Part shown: positions 15,829 to 26,300 of the stretch, in pieces
Numbering within the stretch: position 1 is the first letter of the stretch
Layout: the number at the start of each line of letters is the position of its first letter
NCBI GenBank assembly: GCA_934277435.1
Contig: CAKQUE010000001.1
Location: forward strand, 1-64,000
Reading direction: 5' to 3'
Origin: an uncultured Alphaproteobacteria bacterium
Lineage (GTDB): Bacteria; Pseudomonadota; Alphaproteobacteria; RF32; CAG-239
DNA length: 64,000 bases
Made by a program: the position numbers and the translations under genes
Notes under the pieces: generated by a model
The model's database searches: none
What the model saw: only the letters and a program-made list of their open reading frames with translations
Told to the model about the DNA's origin: nothing

Positions 15829-17502
15829 ATGTCAAGTGATGATTTCAAAAGTTTTATAACCGCTGTTTTTTTATCGGCTTTAGTTGTGCTGGGTTTTAAC
15901 TATTTCTTTCCGCAACAAACAACAGAAACTACAGTTGTGACCGAAGAGGCGCAAACGCCTGTTGCTGAAGAAATGCCTAAAACAAACGATACGGCAGTAA
16001 CAATTTATGCGCCGGTTGACGAAGTGCTTAAACAAGATGAACGCCTAAAAATCAGCAACGGCGTTATTAACGGCAGCATTCGCTTGAAGGGCGCTCGTTT
16101 TGATGAAATTCTGCTTGATAAATACAAACTTACTTTAGACGCGGATAGTCCGGATGTTGAGCTTTTATCTCCAGCTAAAACCGAAAACTCTTATTACGCA
16201 GACTATGGCTGGCTTTCCGGTGACAAAAGTTTATTGCTCCCAAATAAAGACACACTGTGGACGGTTGCCGGTAATCAGGAATTGACGCCAAGTACGCCGG
16301 TTACGCTGGTTTGGCAAAATGGACAAGGCGTTAAATTTATGTATACAATCAGCCTTGATGACAATTACCTGTTTGACATAAAACAAACAGTAGAAAACAA
16401 CAGCGGACATGAAATCACGGTTTATCCGTATGGTTTGTTCAGCAAAACAATCGCCAATGAACAAAACAGCCGCAGTGTAGTGCATGAAGGCTTTACCGGT
16501 ATTATTGACGGTGATTTAAAAGAAATTAGATACAGTGAGCTTGACAAAGAAAAAGAGCCTGAAACTTTCGAAACAACGGGCGGCTGGATTTCTTTGACCG
16601 ACAGATATTGGTTCAGCGCTTTTATCTTTAATGACACCTACAAAGCAAAAGTAACCTTGCGTAAAACCAATGACGACACTTTCCAGCTGGACTTTAAAGG
16701 TCTGCCAATGCAAATTCAGTCCGGCAGCTCAGCAAGTTTCAGCTCGCAAATGTACGCCGGCGCTAAAGAAATTAAACTTTTAGATAAGTATTCAGAAAAC
16801 ATCAAAAAATTTGACTTAAACGTTGATTTTGGCTGGTATTACTTTTTAACTAAACCATTCTTCTATATTTTGGATTACCTGTATCGTTTAATTGGCAATA
16901 TGGGCTGGGCAATTCTGCTGTTTGCGGCTTTGCTGCGTCTGCTGATGTTTCCAATTGCTAACAAGTCATACGAGAGTATGTCTAAAATGAAAAAATTGCA
17001 GCCTAAAATGCGAGAGCTGCAAGAAACATACAAAGATGATAAAATGGCGTTACAGCGCGCAACTATGGAGCTTTATAGCCGCGAAAAAGTTAATCCGGCT
17101 TCCGGCTGTCTGCCGCTGTTTATTCAAATTCCGATTTTCTTCTCACTGTATAAGGTGTTGAATATCGCAATTGAAATCCGTCATGCACCGTTTATCGGCT
17201 GGATTAAAGATTTGTCTGCTCCGGACCCGCTGACAATTTCAACTTGGGCGCATATTTATGTTCCGTCTTTGCTGGATATTGGCGTATGGCCTCTAATTTA
17301 CGGCGTTACCATGTTTATTCAACAAAAACTTAATCCGGCTCCGACAAACAAAGACCAAGCACGCATCATGGCGATGATGCCGCTGATTTTTATGATAATG
17401 TTTGCACATTTTGCCGTAGGTTTGGTAATTTATTGGACTCTGAGCAACATCTTGTCGGTTATTCAGCAAAGATATATCATGTATAAAAACGGGGTAAAAT
17501 GA
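15829..17502 (+). CDS. yidC: Membrane protein insertase YidC
   Basis: A 557-residue protein of the Gram-negative YidC type: an N-terminal membrane helix (about 8-25), a large periplasmic beta domain (about 60-335), then the conserved five-helix core (about 350-550) with PIANKSYESMSKMKKLQPKMRELQ, NPASGCLPLFIQIPIFFSLYKVL and a C-terminal FAVGLVIYWTLSNILSVIQQ. It inserts and folds inner-membrane proteins alone or with SecYEG. It overlaps engB by 4 bases. Confidence 0.97.
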   Translation: MSSDDFKSFITAVFLSALVVLGFNYFFPQQTTETTVVTEEAQTPVAEEMPKTNDTAVTIYAPVDEVLKQDERLKISNGVINGSIRLKGARFDEILLDKYKLTLDADSPDVELLSPAKTENSYYADYGWLSGDKSLLLPNKDTLWTVAGNQELTPSTPVTLVWQNGQGVKFMYTISLDDNYLFDIKQTVENNSGHEITVYPYGLFSKTIANEQNSRSVVHEGFTGIIDGDLKEIRYSELDKEKEPETFETTGGWISLTDRYWFSAFIFNDTYKAKVTLRKTNDDTFQLDFKGLPMQIQSGSSASFSSQMYAGAKEIKLLDKYSENIKKFDLNVDFGWYYFLTKPFFYILDYLYRLIGNMGWAILLFAALLRLLMFPIANKSYESMSKMKKLQPKMRELQETYKDDKMALQRATMELYSREKVNPASGCLPLFIQIPIFFSLYKVLNIAIEIRHAPFIGWIKDLSAPDPLTISTWAHIYVPSLLDIGVWPLIYGVTMFIQQKLNPAPTNKDQARIMAMMPLIFMIMFAHFAVGLVIYWTLSNILSVIQQRYIMYKNGVK

Positions 17503-18134
17503 GCGAAAAATTTACTAAAGAAGAATTACTGGCTGCTAATGTGCAATTCACAAGACCTTGTAATTTTGTGATTAGTGTGGCTAATTTAGTGCAATTGCCG
17601 GAATCCGATTTTGATGAAGTTGCTTTTGCCGGACGTTCTAATGTTGGCAAATCAAGTTTGATTAATGCTTTGTTTAATCAGACAAAGCTGGCTAAAACCT
17701 CATGCACCCCTGGGCGCACACAGCAGCTGAATTTTTTTAACTTTGATAATAAGCTGTATTTGGTTGACTTGCCTGGGTATGGCTATGCCAAAGCGCCGGA
17801 AAAACTAGTCAAACAATGGCAAGTTGTCTTAAAAACATATTTGCGCGGAAGGCCTACTTTGCGCAGAGTTTTTCTGTTGATAGATTCCCGCCATGGCTTA
17901 AAAAAAGAAGACCGTGAAATTATGAAATTGCTTGACGAATCTGCGGTTACTTATCAAGTTGTGTTAACCAAAATTGATAAAATTTCTGAAAAAGCCTTAT
18001 CGACAGTCAGTCTGTCAATTATTGAAGAATTGAAAAAACACGCAGCGGCTATGCCCGAACCACTAGCAACAAGTTCCGAAAAGAAAATCGGCCTTGATAT
18101 TCTCAAAGCCGAAATTTGCTCTTTTATGAAATAA
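17499..18134 (+). CDS. engB: Ribosome biogenesis GTPase EngB (YihA/YsxC)
   Basis: A 211-residue TRAFAC GTPase with G1 GRSNVGKSS (about 45-53), the T-P-G-RT G2 region, G3 DLPGYGYA and G4 TKIDK. EngB assists assembly of the 50S subunit. Its start overlaps the yidC stop by 4 bases (ATGA). It is the last plus-strand gene before the T4SS operon on the opposite strand, with only 3 bases between the two stop codons. Confidence 0.96.
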   Translation: MSEKFTKEELLAANVQFTRPCNFVISVANLVQLPESDFDEVAFAGRSNVGKSSLINALFNQTKLAKTSCTPGRTQQLNFFNFDNKLYLVDLPGYGYAKAPEKLVKQWQVVLKTYLRGRPTLRRVFLLIDSRHGLKKEDREIMKLLDESAVTYQVVLTKIDKISEKALSTVSLSIIEELKKHAAAMPEPLATSSEKKIGLDILKAEICSFMK

Positions 18135-18137
18135 ATT

Positions 18138-19112
18138 CTAGGTTACTTCAGTAATAGCACGCGTATTGCCTAAACGGCAAATTTGCACCACGTGCAGTTT
18201 ACGTTTCATTTCATCAAGTGTTTGCTCAACATTTACCGTACCTTGTGTAGAAGCTTGAATACGTTTGATAAATTGCAGATAAGCTTCTTGCGAACTTTCG
18301 GCGTGGATGGTGGCAAAACAGTTATCGTGACCTGAACCCATCAGCTGCCAAATACCACTGGCGTTACTTGTGGAAATCTCACCGCCGATAATGGCGTCAG
18401 GCGTAAAACGCACAACCAAGTCGATAATTTTTGAATAGTCCATTTCATTAGCTTGATCGGTACGTGACATTACCAAGTGAACACGGTTTGGATGTGGCAC
18501 AATCAATTCGCGCGTATCTTCAACAGTAATAATTCGTTTGTGAATATCCAAAATCTTTAGCAGATTGTTCAAAAATGTTGTTTTACCGGTAGAAGTAGCA
18601 CCGCTGACCAAAATATGTTCACCGCGCTTGATATACAAAAGTAAACGTTCGTATGCATCGTCAGGAACTTTAATATCTTTAAGAGGATTTAATTTTTGCA
18701 AAGCATGACCTTGACGCATACCATAATCTTCTAGTCCAAACGCCACATCATCAGAATGCAAACGAATTGCCAACGCCACACCGCCGGTTAAATCTTCTTC
18801 ATCATACATCACGTTACGGCCGCAAATCGCCGAAAAACGATGATCTCCCGGAATTGTGGCATAAACCAGCGGCGAACCTTGCAAAGGGTCAAATTTAAGT
18901 TCATAAGTGTTTGCAATAATATAAAGTAAATCAGTCAAATATGACTTAGATAACTTTTCATCTTTATACATAACCCACGGGTAGGCACGCTTTCCGCGCA
19001 CACGCAACCAAATTTGCCCCGAGCGGTTAATTGCAACTTCCTCCAAATTATCCTGATTATACCAGTAGGACAACGGGCGCAAGACAGATTCCAAAACTGC
19101 AAAATCACTCAT
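18138..19112 (-). CDS. virB11: T4SS ATPase VirB11
   Basis: A 324-residue VirB11/PilT-family ATPase: Walker A GATSTGKTT (about 172-180), an Asp box VEDTREL, Walker B-like DAIIGGEIS (about 242) and a His box FATIHAES. The N-terminal domain shape (NRSGQIWLRV) and spacing match VirB11 of P-type systems rather than pilus retraction ATPases. It forms a hexameric inner-membrane-associated ring with VirB4 that powers substrate transfer and pilus assembly. AGGAG precedes the ATG. It is the last gene of the T4SS operon, 9 bases after virB10. Confidence 0.92.
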   Translation of the reverse strand: MSDFAVLESVLRPLSYWYNQDNLEEVAINRSGQIWLRVRGKRAYPWVMYKDEKLSKSYLTDLLYIIANTYELKFDPLQGSPLVYATIPGDHRFSAICGRNVMYDEEDLTGGVALAIRLHSDDVAFGLEDYGMRQGHALQKLNPLKDIKVPDDAYERLLLYIKRGEHILVSGATSTGKTTFLNNLLKILDIHKRIITVEDTRELIVPHPNRVHLVMSRTDQANEMDYSKIIDLVVRFTPDAIIGGEISTSNASGIWQLMGSGHDNCFATIHAESSQEAYLQFIKRIQASTQGTVNVEQTLDEMKRKLHVVQICRLGNTRAITEVT

Positions 19113-19121
19113 CTTTTTCTC

Positions 19122-22100
19122 CTATAACAGCGACGGGATATCGTCATCGGTTGAAGTTTCAATTTGTTGAATTTCCGCCGGACCTTGGCCTTGTTGCATA
19201 CGTTGCTGCTGTTCAGACCTCAATTGTTGCTGACGGCGCGCTGCTCCGCTGTTGCTGTTCTTTTTAGAACTTGATGACCGATTGCCGCCGGTCGGACGAA
19301 TATTTTCATCATAATCATCATTAGTTGAAACAGAACCTGAATTTGAACCTAGGCTAGGATTTCTCATTGTCAAACCTCCTGACTTATCAAAATCTCCGTT
19401 ACCTGATTTATTTTTCTTGGCTCTATCTGGATTGTTCAGCCACAAATCAACCTTAGGAAAGATGATAATACGCGTACCGGCAGGAACATAGGTAACAGCT
19501 TGAATATTTGCCTTTTTCTGGACAATTTCCTTGAAAATATCATCCATTTGATCCAAAAAGTTTTGGCGAGCGTCGCTGGCTGCTTGGCTTTTTGACGAGG
19601 TCGTAGAATAACCATTCCCCTCACTTGTTCCATCTCCTGAGGCCATAAGATATGCAGTGGCGCTTTCCATAGCTGTAATCAACATCGGCGCTGTATATTT
19701 TTTCAACAGTTGTTCATCCAAATATCCAATAGCACCGGCTCTACCTTGAGCATCAGCAGTTTGTGAACCGTTTATAGTAAATTGAGAACCATCAGGACGG
19801 ATTAATCTTCTCCATGATATATCAATTTTAACAGCTCCACCGCTATTGCCACCACTGCTGCCGGAGTTTTCTCCGCTGATTTCGCCTATAACCCTAGAAC
19901 CTGCTGGAATAACAATGTTACGTCCTTCTTCGGCATAAACATTACGTTCGACAACCGCCGTTACTGGTATTCCGGAGCCTAGGCCATCAGAAGCATAAAC
20001 TGAACGCGACAAAACTGCCGGAATTGGTTTGTCTTCCAAAATCATTTGGCTCATATCAACCCTCCAGCTTGAAACAGTTTTGCCAACATCCGGCCAGCCA
20101 TCTTCTTCATAACCGGTAAAAGTTGACGGAGAAACATTTGAGCTTATTGAACCCACTGCCATTCCAGAACGACGGGTTGCTTGCAAATTTGCCAACGCTG
20201 CCGCTTTGCTCGGATCATAGCGTTCGCCGGCTCCATAGCCACCTCCTGGTCCGAGTGACGACGGCTTATTGCCAATGCCATAAGCGTTACCACTGCCAAA
20301 TGTTCCTGCCGGTACAAACATATTTTGCGCCGATGAACCTTTTATTTCTTCCACCCCTATCGGATTATATTTCATATCAACAATCATACCATCTGGTGTT
20401 CTAAAACCTATCTGATTGTTGTTATCATCATAAACCTTATTATCATCATATATACTGCCCAAAATATCACCGTCCGGATTTAAGGCAATACCTATAATAC
20501 GGCGATTGAACTGCCCTCCTGATGATTGCTGAGATGGTTGAATTTCATCATTTTTTAGTGGTCCTTCCTCTTGAATCTGTACTTTTTTATAATCAGCCCA
20601 ATCCTGTTTGGTATCTGTTTTTTTATTGTTTGTCGCAATATAATACTGTAATGTATATGCCTTAGCCAGTTCATCTCCACTCGTGTTGCGGATTACACCG
20701 GCGTCAGATAAGTATCCTATATTTTGATTATCATAATCCAACACATTACCATCTATCTGCAGTTCACCCACAACATTATTGCTTGCATCACGCACAGTAT
20801 AATCTCTGTTTCCGCGAGCCACAACCTGTCCTGTCTTATCAACAACAAAACCACGGTCCATTTTACCAATACGACTACCTGATGTATTCAATACTGTACC
20901 ATCCTTCATAATATAGCCATATACAATAAAGTTTCCATCATACACATAAAAATCATAGAGAGCGAAACCCACTGTTTCTCCCTTATGCTGAATACTACCG
21001 TCAAAATTTATTTGCCCAACGTTTTCGCCCTTTGTATTCCATACTTGCCCGTTGTTTTGAACCATACCTAAAAAAGTATTATCATTGCTAAATGCGACTT
21101 TATAACGCATCACGTTACCAATAACTTTTTTAGATTTTGAAATCACATTTCCATTTGGCTGCATTGCGCCCAATATTTGATTATTATTATCGGCAACAGA
21201 ACCATTTTCCATAACCTGTCCAATAATATTATTATCAAAATCAATCGCCGGAGCAGGAGTTATGACGCCATATTTCCATTTATTATCACTATCAATGACT
21301 ATTCCCTGACGGTTAACACAACCCAGATTTTTATTTGCATTGTCAATTCCCTTGCCAGCATTGACAACACCGATGTAATTGCCATCAAAATCAATCAATC
21401 CGCTTTCAAAAATAGAATAACCTATGTATGAACCGACATCGGAAACAGCTTGACCGTTAGGCAGCAGGCGTCCAACAGCAACATCACGATTATTTATAAT
21501 TTCACCGCGTCCGTTTAAAATACCAAGCTGAACGCATTTGTCATTATTGACGCCAACAAACGGCACTAATTTACCGGTTACTGAATTATTATTATCGCTT
21601 ACAAAATTGCCATACAAAGCCCGACCATAAATATTGCCGTCTAAATCTGTAATTTTTCCGTTGTTCCCCGCATAGCCAAGCAAATCACCATTTGTGCCAA
21701 CCGCAACCATACGAGAACCGGCAAAACCGCGCAAAGGCATAATATTTTCGCCAATATTTCCTTTGGTTTCAACAACATTATAGCCTGGAGTAACCTTATA
21801 AGCAATTTCTCCTTTATCGTCTAAAAGCAAATTATTTGCAGCCAAACGTCCTAAAGACTGTCCCTTAAAACTCAGAGCATAACGCACATCCAACTGACTT
21901 CCAATATAACCAGATTTTCCGGTTAATGAACCATTCATATTCATTTTAACATCTGACATTTCTCTATAAAGAGTTCCGTTTGGAGTAAGATACGAATAAA
22001 CTTGCCCTTCTAAACCTAATATAGGGGTAAGGTAACGACTTCGACCGTCCAATTTGTTTTCGGCTGATAACAAATAGCCAAACGGTGATACTTTTTTCTT

Positions 22101-23342
22101 TTCCGAGCCATCTGGAATAGTTGCATTTATTTCGGCGACACCAAATGGCTTATTGTTACCGTTTATAGCTATGGTATTTTGCACTAAACCGCCGGCAAGC
22201 ATTCCATTACCGTCAAAAGCCCAATTTTTTTTCATGCGGCCAATGTTGCTACCCTTCAAAGAAATATACGCACCATTACCCATGGATTGACCAATTAAAT
22301 TTCCCAATGCATTAAACACCGGTCCGGTTGGGGTTATGAGGCCTATCTGTTGATTGTCTTTATTATAAACATCAGCGCCGGCACCAACATAGCCGATAAT
22401 TTCAGTTCCTTTAGCAATAACGCCTTTTGGCAACACTCTGCCGATATAGTGCCCTTCATTGTCATTGGCAGTGGCTGACATCGGTATAGAAAAACCTATA
22501 ACCTCGTTGTCACTATTGACAATATTGCCGTCAGCGCGGTAAAAACCAACTTTATCAATTCCACTTACCACCACACCGTTATATGTGATAATTCCCATAT
22601 AACGTCCGTTTAAGTCAAAAGCATAACCAGTGCGAACAACACGGCCTATCACTTTGTTTTCTGAATCATAAACATATTCATTGGCATGCACTGAGCCAAT
22701 TTCTTTACCTTCAAAATTTATAACTTTTCCAGAAGGAGCAATACTACCGATAAATTCTCCGCTCAACGAAACCACCATTTTAGAAGACATCAATCTACCG
22801 TCTAAAATATATTCATCGCCCGATTTTCGATATGCATAGCCGTTGGCCGAAACGAAGCCAATTTCTGCACCATCCAAATTTGTATAGGTTCCAGCTCCGG
22901 TTAGACGGCCGATTGTACTTCCATCTGCAGAATAAATCAGCCCTGGAAATAAAATTGAACCGATAACATTATATTGCTCATCAACAACCAAACCGTTTGG
23001 TAAAGCACGACCTAAAGGTTTACCGGTCGAACTTCTTACAACACCGTCGCTATTGATTTTTCCTAAAGGACGGTTATCTGTGCCGATTGCCACACCTTGT
23101 GGAACAACTCCGCCTATAACTTCATTGTCCTCATTCAGAATCAAACTATCGGCGGTAATATATCCTATATTGGCTCCATCAGGACTGATAACCATACCAT
23201 TTGATATAACTTGCCCAATTACTTCGCCGTTAAAATCCACGGCGGTAATTTCTGCAGCATTTACCACTTGGTTAAACGCCAAAAAAGTTCCTAATGAAAG
23301 GATTATAGTTTGCAGATATTTTACGATTCCGCTGTGTTTCAT
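19122..23342 (-). CDS. virB10: Giant VirB10-like T4SS channel protein with N-terminal repeats
   Basis: A 1406-residue protein, about three times the usual VirB10 length. A Sec signal peptide (1-29; LAFNQVVNA) replaces the usual inner-membrane anchor. Residues ~30-1000 are roughly fifty imperfect 17-18-residue units of the form G-x-(V/I)-x-(D/N)-x-x-G-x-x-I-G-x-(V/I). A Gly/Ser linker leads to a VirB10/TrbI C-terminal domain (about 1090-1310) with IPAVLSRSVYA, VIPAGSRVIGEISG, and VPAGTRIIIFPKVDLWL. The last ~100 residues are Asn/Ser/Gln-rich. VirB10 normally spans inner membrane to outer-membrane pore; here an outer-core-only role is inferred. Its ATG overlaps the upstream stop (TAATG). Confidence 0.88.
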   Translation of the reverse strand: MKHSGIVKYLQTIILSLGTFLAFNQVVNAAEITAVDFNGEVIGQVISNGMVISPDGANIGYITADSLILNEDNEVIGGVVPQGVAIGTDNRPLGKINSDGVVRSSTGKPLGRALPNGLVVDEQYNVIGSILFPGLIYSADGSTIGRLTGAGTYTNLDGAEIGFVSANGYAYRKSGDEYILDGRLMSSKMVVSLSGEFIGSIAPSGKVINFEGKEIGSVHANEYVYDSENKVIGRVVRTGYAFDLNGRYMGIITYNGVVVSGIDKVGFYRADGNIVNSDNEVIGFSIPMSATANDNEGHYIGRVLPKGVIAKGTEIIGYVGAGADVYNKDNQQIGLITPTGPVFNALGNLIGQSMGNGAYISLKGSNIGRMKKNWAFDGNGMLAGGLVQNTIAINGNNKPFGVAEINATIPDGSEKKKVSPFGYLLSAENKLDGRSRYLTPILGLEGQVYSYLTPNGTLYREMSDVKMNMNGSLTGKSGYIGSQLDVRYALSFKGQSLGRLAANNLLLDDKGEIAYKVTPGYNVVETKGNIGENIMPLRGFAGSRMVAVGTNGDLLGYAGNNGKITDLDGNIYGRALYGNFVSDNNNSVTGKLVPFVGVNNDKCVQLGILNGRGEIINNRDVAVGRLLPNGQAVSDVGSYIGYSIFESGLIDFDGNYIGVVNAGKGIDNANKNLGCVNRQGIVIDSDNKWKYGVITPAPAIDFDNNIIGQVMENGSVADNNNQILGAMQPNGNVISKSKKVIGNVMRYKVAFSNDNTFLGMVQNNGQVWNTKGENVGQINFDGSIQHKGETVGFALYDFYVYDGNFIVYGYIMKDGTVLNTSGSRIGKMDRGFVVDKTGQVVARGNRDYTVRDASNNVVGELQIDGNVLDYDNQNIGYLSDAGVIRNTSGDELAKAYTLQYYIATNNKKTDTKQDWADYKKVQIQEEGPLKNDEIQPSQQSSGGQFNRRIIGIALNPDGDILGSIYDDNKVYDDNNNQIGFRTPDGMIVDMKYNPIGVEEIKGSSAQNMFVPAGTFGSGNAYGIGNKPSSLGPGGGYGAGERYDPSKAAALANLQATRRSGMAVGSISSNVSPSTFTGYEEDGWPDVGKTVSSWRVDMSQMILEDKPIPAVLSRSVYASDGLGSGIPVTAVVERNVYAEEGRNIVIPAGSRVIGEISGENSGSSGGNSGGAVKIDISWRRLIRPDGSQFTINGSQTADAQGRAGAIGYLDEQLLKKYTAPMLITAMESATAYLMASGDGTSEGNGYSTTSSKSQAASDARQNFLDQMDDIFKEIVQKKANIQAVTYVPAGTRIIIFPKVDLWLNNPDRAKKNKSGNGDFDKSGGLTMRNPSLGSNSGSVSTNDDYDENIRPTGGNRSSSSKKNSNSGAARRQQQLRSEQQQRMQQGQGPAEIQQIETSTDDDIPSLL
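20350..23250 (-). repeat. Tandem ~51-54-nt coding repeats in virB10
   Basis: Imperfect tandem units encode the G-x-x-I-G repeat. Copies are diverged at DNA level, with scattered insertions such as a degenerate stretch near 21900-22100. The array is older looking than that in the neighbouring gene. Confidence 0.8.
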
Positions 23343-26300
23343 TAGTTCCTCCGATTTTTCGCAACTTCAGGCAACAAATACCCCGAAACATTTTTATCAG
23401 CATCTATGAATGAGCCATTACTCTTCATATATCCAATTTCTTTATTTCTGCTTTCAATAACTTTACCATTAGCCGCTAAACGTCCAATATAATCTCCGTC
23501 ATTAGAAAGTATTGTATTACCTATGCTGTAAACATGGCCAATCACATTATTTTGGTTATCAACGGCAAAACCGTCGGTTAGCAAATGACCAACAATATTC
23601 CCGTTTTGATAAATTTTACCATCAAAACCAACCATACCAGCAACTTTATCATCATTACCAATAACAATATCGCCGTTTACCACTTCTCCCAGCAATTTAC
23701 CATCGTTACTTATTACTTTACCGTCGGCCATAACCGTGCCGCTTGCAGAACGCTGAAGGTCAAAAAATCTACCATCAGGCAAAACTGTGCCAATAACTTT
23801 ACCGCCAAAGTCAATTACGATTCCTTTCGGCAAAGCAGAGATATTATTATTTGTGACACCACCAGGTAATAAAGCAGTAATTCCCTGATTATCGGCGCCA
23901 TTCACTATCCCATAAGCATCGGAATAACCGACATAGTTGCCAAAAATATCAATCATAGCCGTTTCGGGTAAAATTTCACCAAGTAAACGGCCGTCTTTTA
24001 CAACATGCCCATCAGGAACAACACGACCGGTAATATCTCCAAGATGGTACTCATTACCATCTAAGTCCTGATTATTACTATCAGACATAAGCTCTACCAC
24101 ATCGCCCGAAGCAACAACGTATCCCATATAACTGCCGTTATATCCTCGAACTCCGCCCTGAACTACAATACCGCCCAGCTGGCGTCCATTTGCATCAAAC
24201 ATACGGCCATTAGCATCAACGCGACCAACTACACTTCCATCGACCTTGACAACATCCATATCGAAACTAATATACCCAATAAGTTGTCCGTCCATATCTA
24301 CAACATAGCCTGTTTTCAAAAACTTGGCAGGCTGCCCGTTATAAACACTGGTTCCATCACCGCTGATTTGGTCAACCACCTCTCCCTCAGAGTTATAAAC
24401 ATTGCCGTCTGGAAACAGATGTCCTAAAATATTACCCTTTGCGTCTATCAAAATATTGATTTCCGGCGCCGCAAAACCTATAATCTGATTATTTTTATCC
24501 GCTATCAGATTTTTCAAGAACAAATGCGCCCCATCTTTGCCAATTGACGGTAAATTACCTTTTTCATCCAAAGTCCCTAAAAACTTACCTGTCAAATCAT
24601 AAGCATAGTACGCGTTTGAAACACTGCCTATATAAGACATATCTTTGTCAAACACTTCGCCATGTCCGTTGACACAGCCAATAACATCAATACCATTTTG
24701 ACGCAATGTACCATTTTCATCCAAGGTGCCCATATTTTGCCAATCTAGCGACATAACCGTTCTTGGCTCAACTAAATGGCCTTTGACTTGCGGTTTATCC
24801 AGACCTAAAACCGTTCCATCGGGATTAACACAGCCAATTTCTTTATTATAAGCATCTCTAACAGATCCATCTGCATTAACTTCACCAATATAGTTACATT
24901 CATCATCATAGACACTGCCTGTCTTGATGATTTTTCCCACGAATTTACCCTCAGGTGACCAAACTGTACCATCGGCATAGACTCTTAAATCTGTATCATT
25001 TCCTTCTTTGCGGACAACACCATCTTTATCTAGTTTATATTCATATCTGCAGCCCCAGCTGGCTATATATCCTGCATGCAAACCTCTGGCTAATATCTTG
25101 CTTCCGCTTTTATCAGTTGCAAGTCCGTCTGGACGCATTCTACCAATTACTTTATTTTGACTTACAATTTCGCCGCGATTATTAATTTCGCCCAAAACTT
25201 TACCATCAGGAGTAATTGGCAACAACATTTTATCCAACAGAGAGCCTACTTTAATCATACCAAACACACGAATGTTGCCATTTGCATCAACAATGCCGAT
25301 AATTTTTCCGTTTTTATTATAGGCTATATTTTTTTTATTAACATAGCCGATAACGGCACCGTTTTTATCTAACGCCAAACTGGCCTTTTCACCTGTCCGA
25401 CCAATAATATTGCCATCGTTATCCAAGATATTACCATCTTCATCAACGCGACCAATGATATTGCCGCTGAAATCACGAACATCACCGTTTTCATCAATAT
25501 AACCGATAACATTTCCATCTTTATCAACGGCCAACTGGACCTCATTGCCTTTTTTACCTATAGTAGGGCGATCGGATAAATTAGTGCCGTTTTTGTCGCC
25601 AATAATATTACCGTTTTCGTCAATGTAACCAATGGTATTTTTTCCATTTTGGACAATACCATTCTCATCAACATAACCAATTATCTTACCATTTTCATCA
25701 TAAGCTAAATCACGCCATTCTCCAACATGACCGATAATATTGCCGTTTTCATCTACAACATTGCCATTTTCGTCAACATGACCAATCACATTGCCATTAA
25801 AATCATAGGCAATACCATTTTCATCAACATAGCCAATAATATTGCCATTGGCATCATAAACTAATTGAGCCGCTGCGCCTTTTTGCCCTATTTTCTGCTG
25901 CCGATAGACATTGCCGTCACCATCAGTATGACCGACAATATCGCCATTTTCATTAACGACATCGCCATTTGGCATTACCACACCTAATGGATTACCATTT
26001 TCATCTAAGGCCACTTCACCAGACTTTGCTACTCGCCCGATGATACTGCCGTTTTTATCTACGACTTCACCATTTTCATTGACACGACCAATTACATTGC
26101 CGTCCAAATCTACGACCGTTCCATCTTCTAGCACTTTGCCGAGGATATTGCCGTTTTCATCATAAACATAACCACTATTAACGGCTTTACCCTTGATGTA
26201 GCCTTCGTTGTCAATAATAGTTCCGTCTGACAACATATTGCCCAGCACTTCACCATTAACATCATGCGCAACATTAGAGCCATCAACATAGCCAATTACA

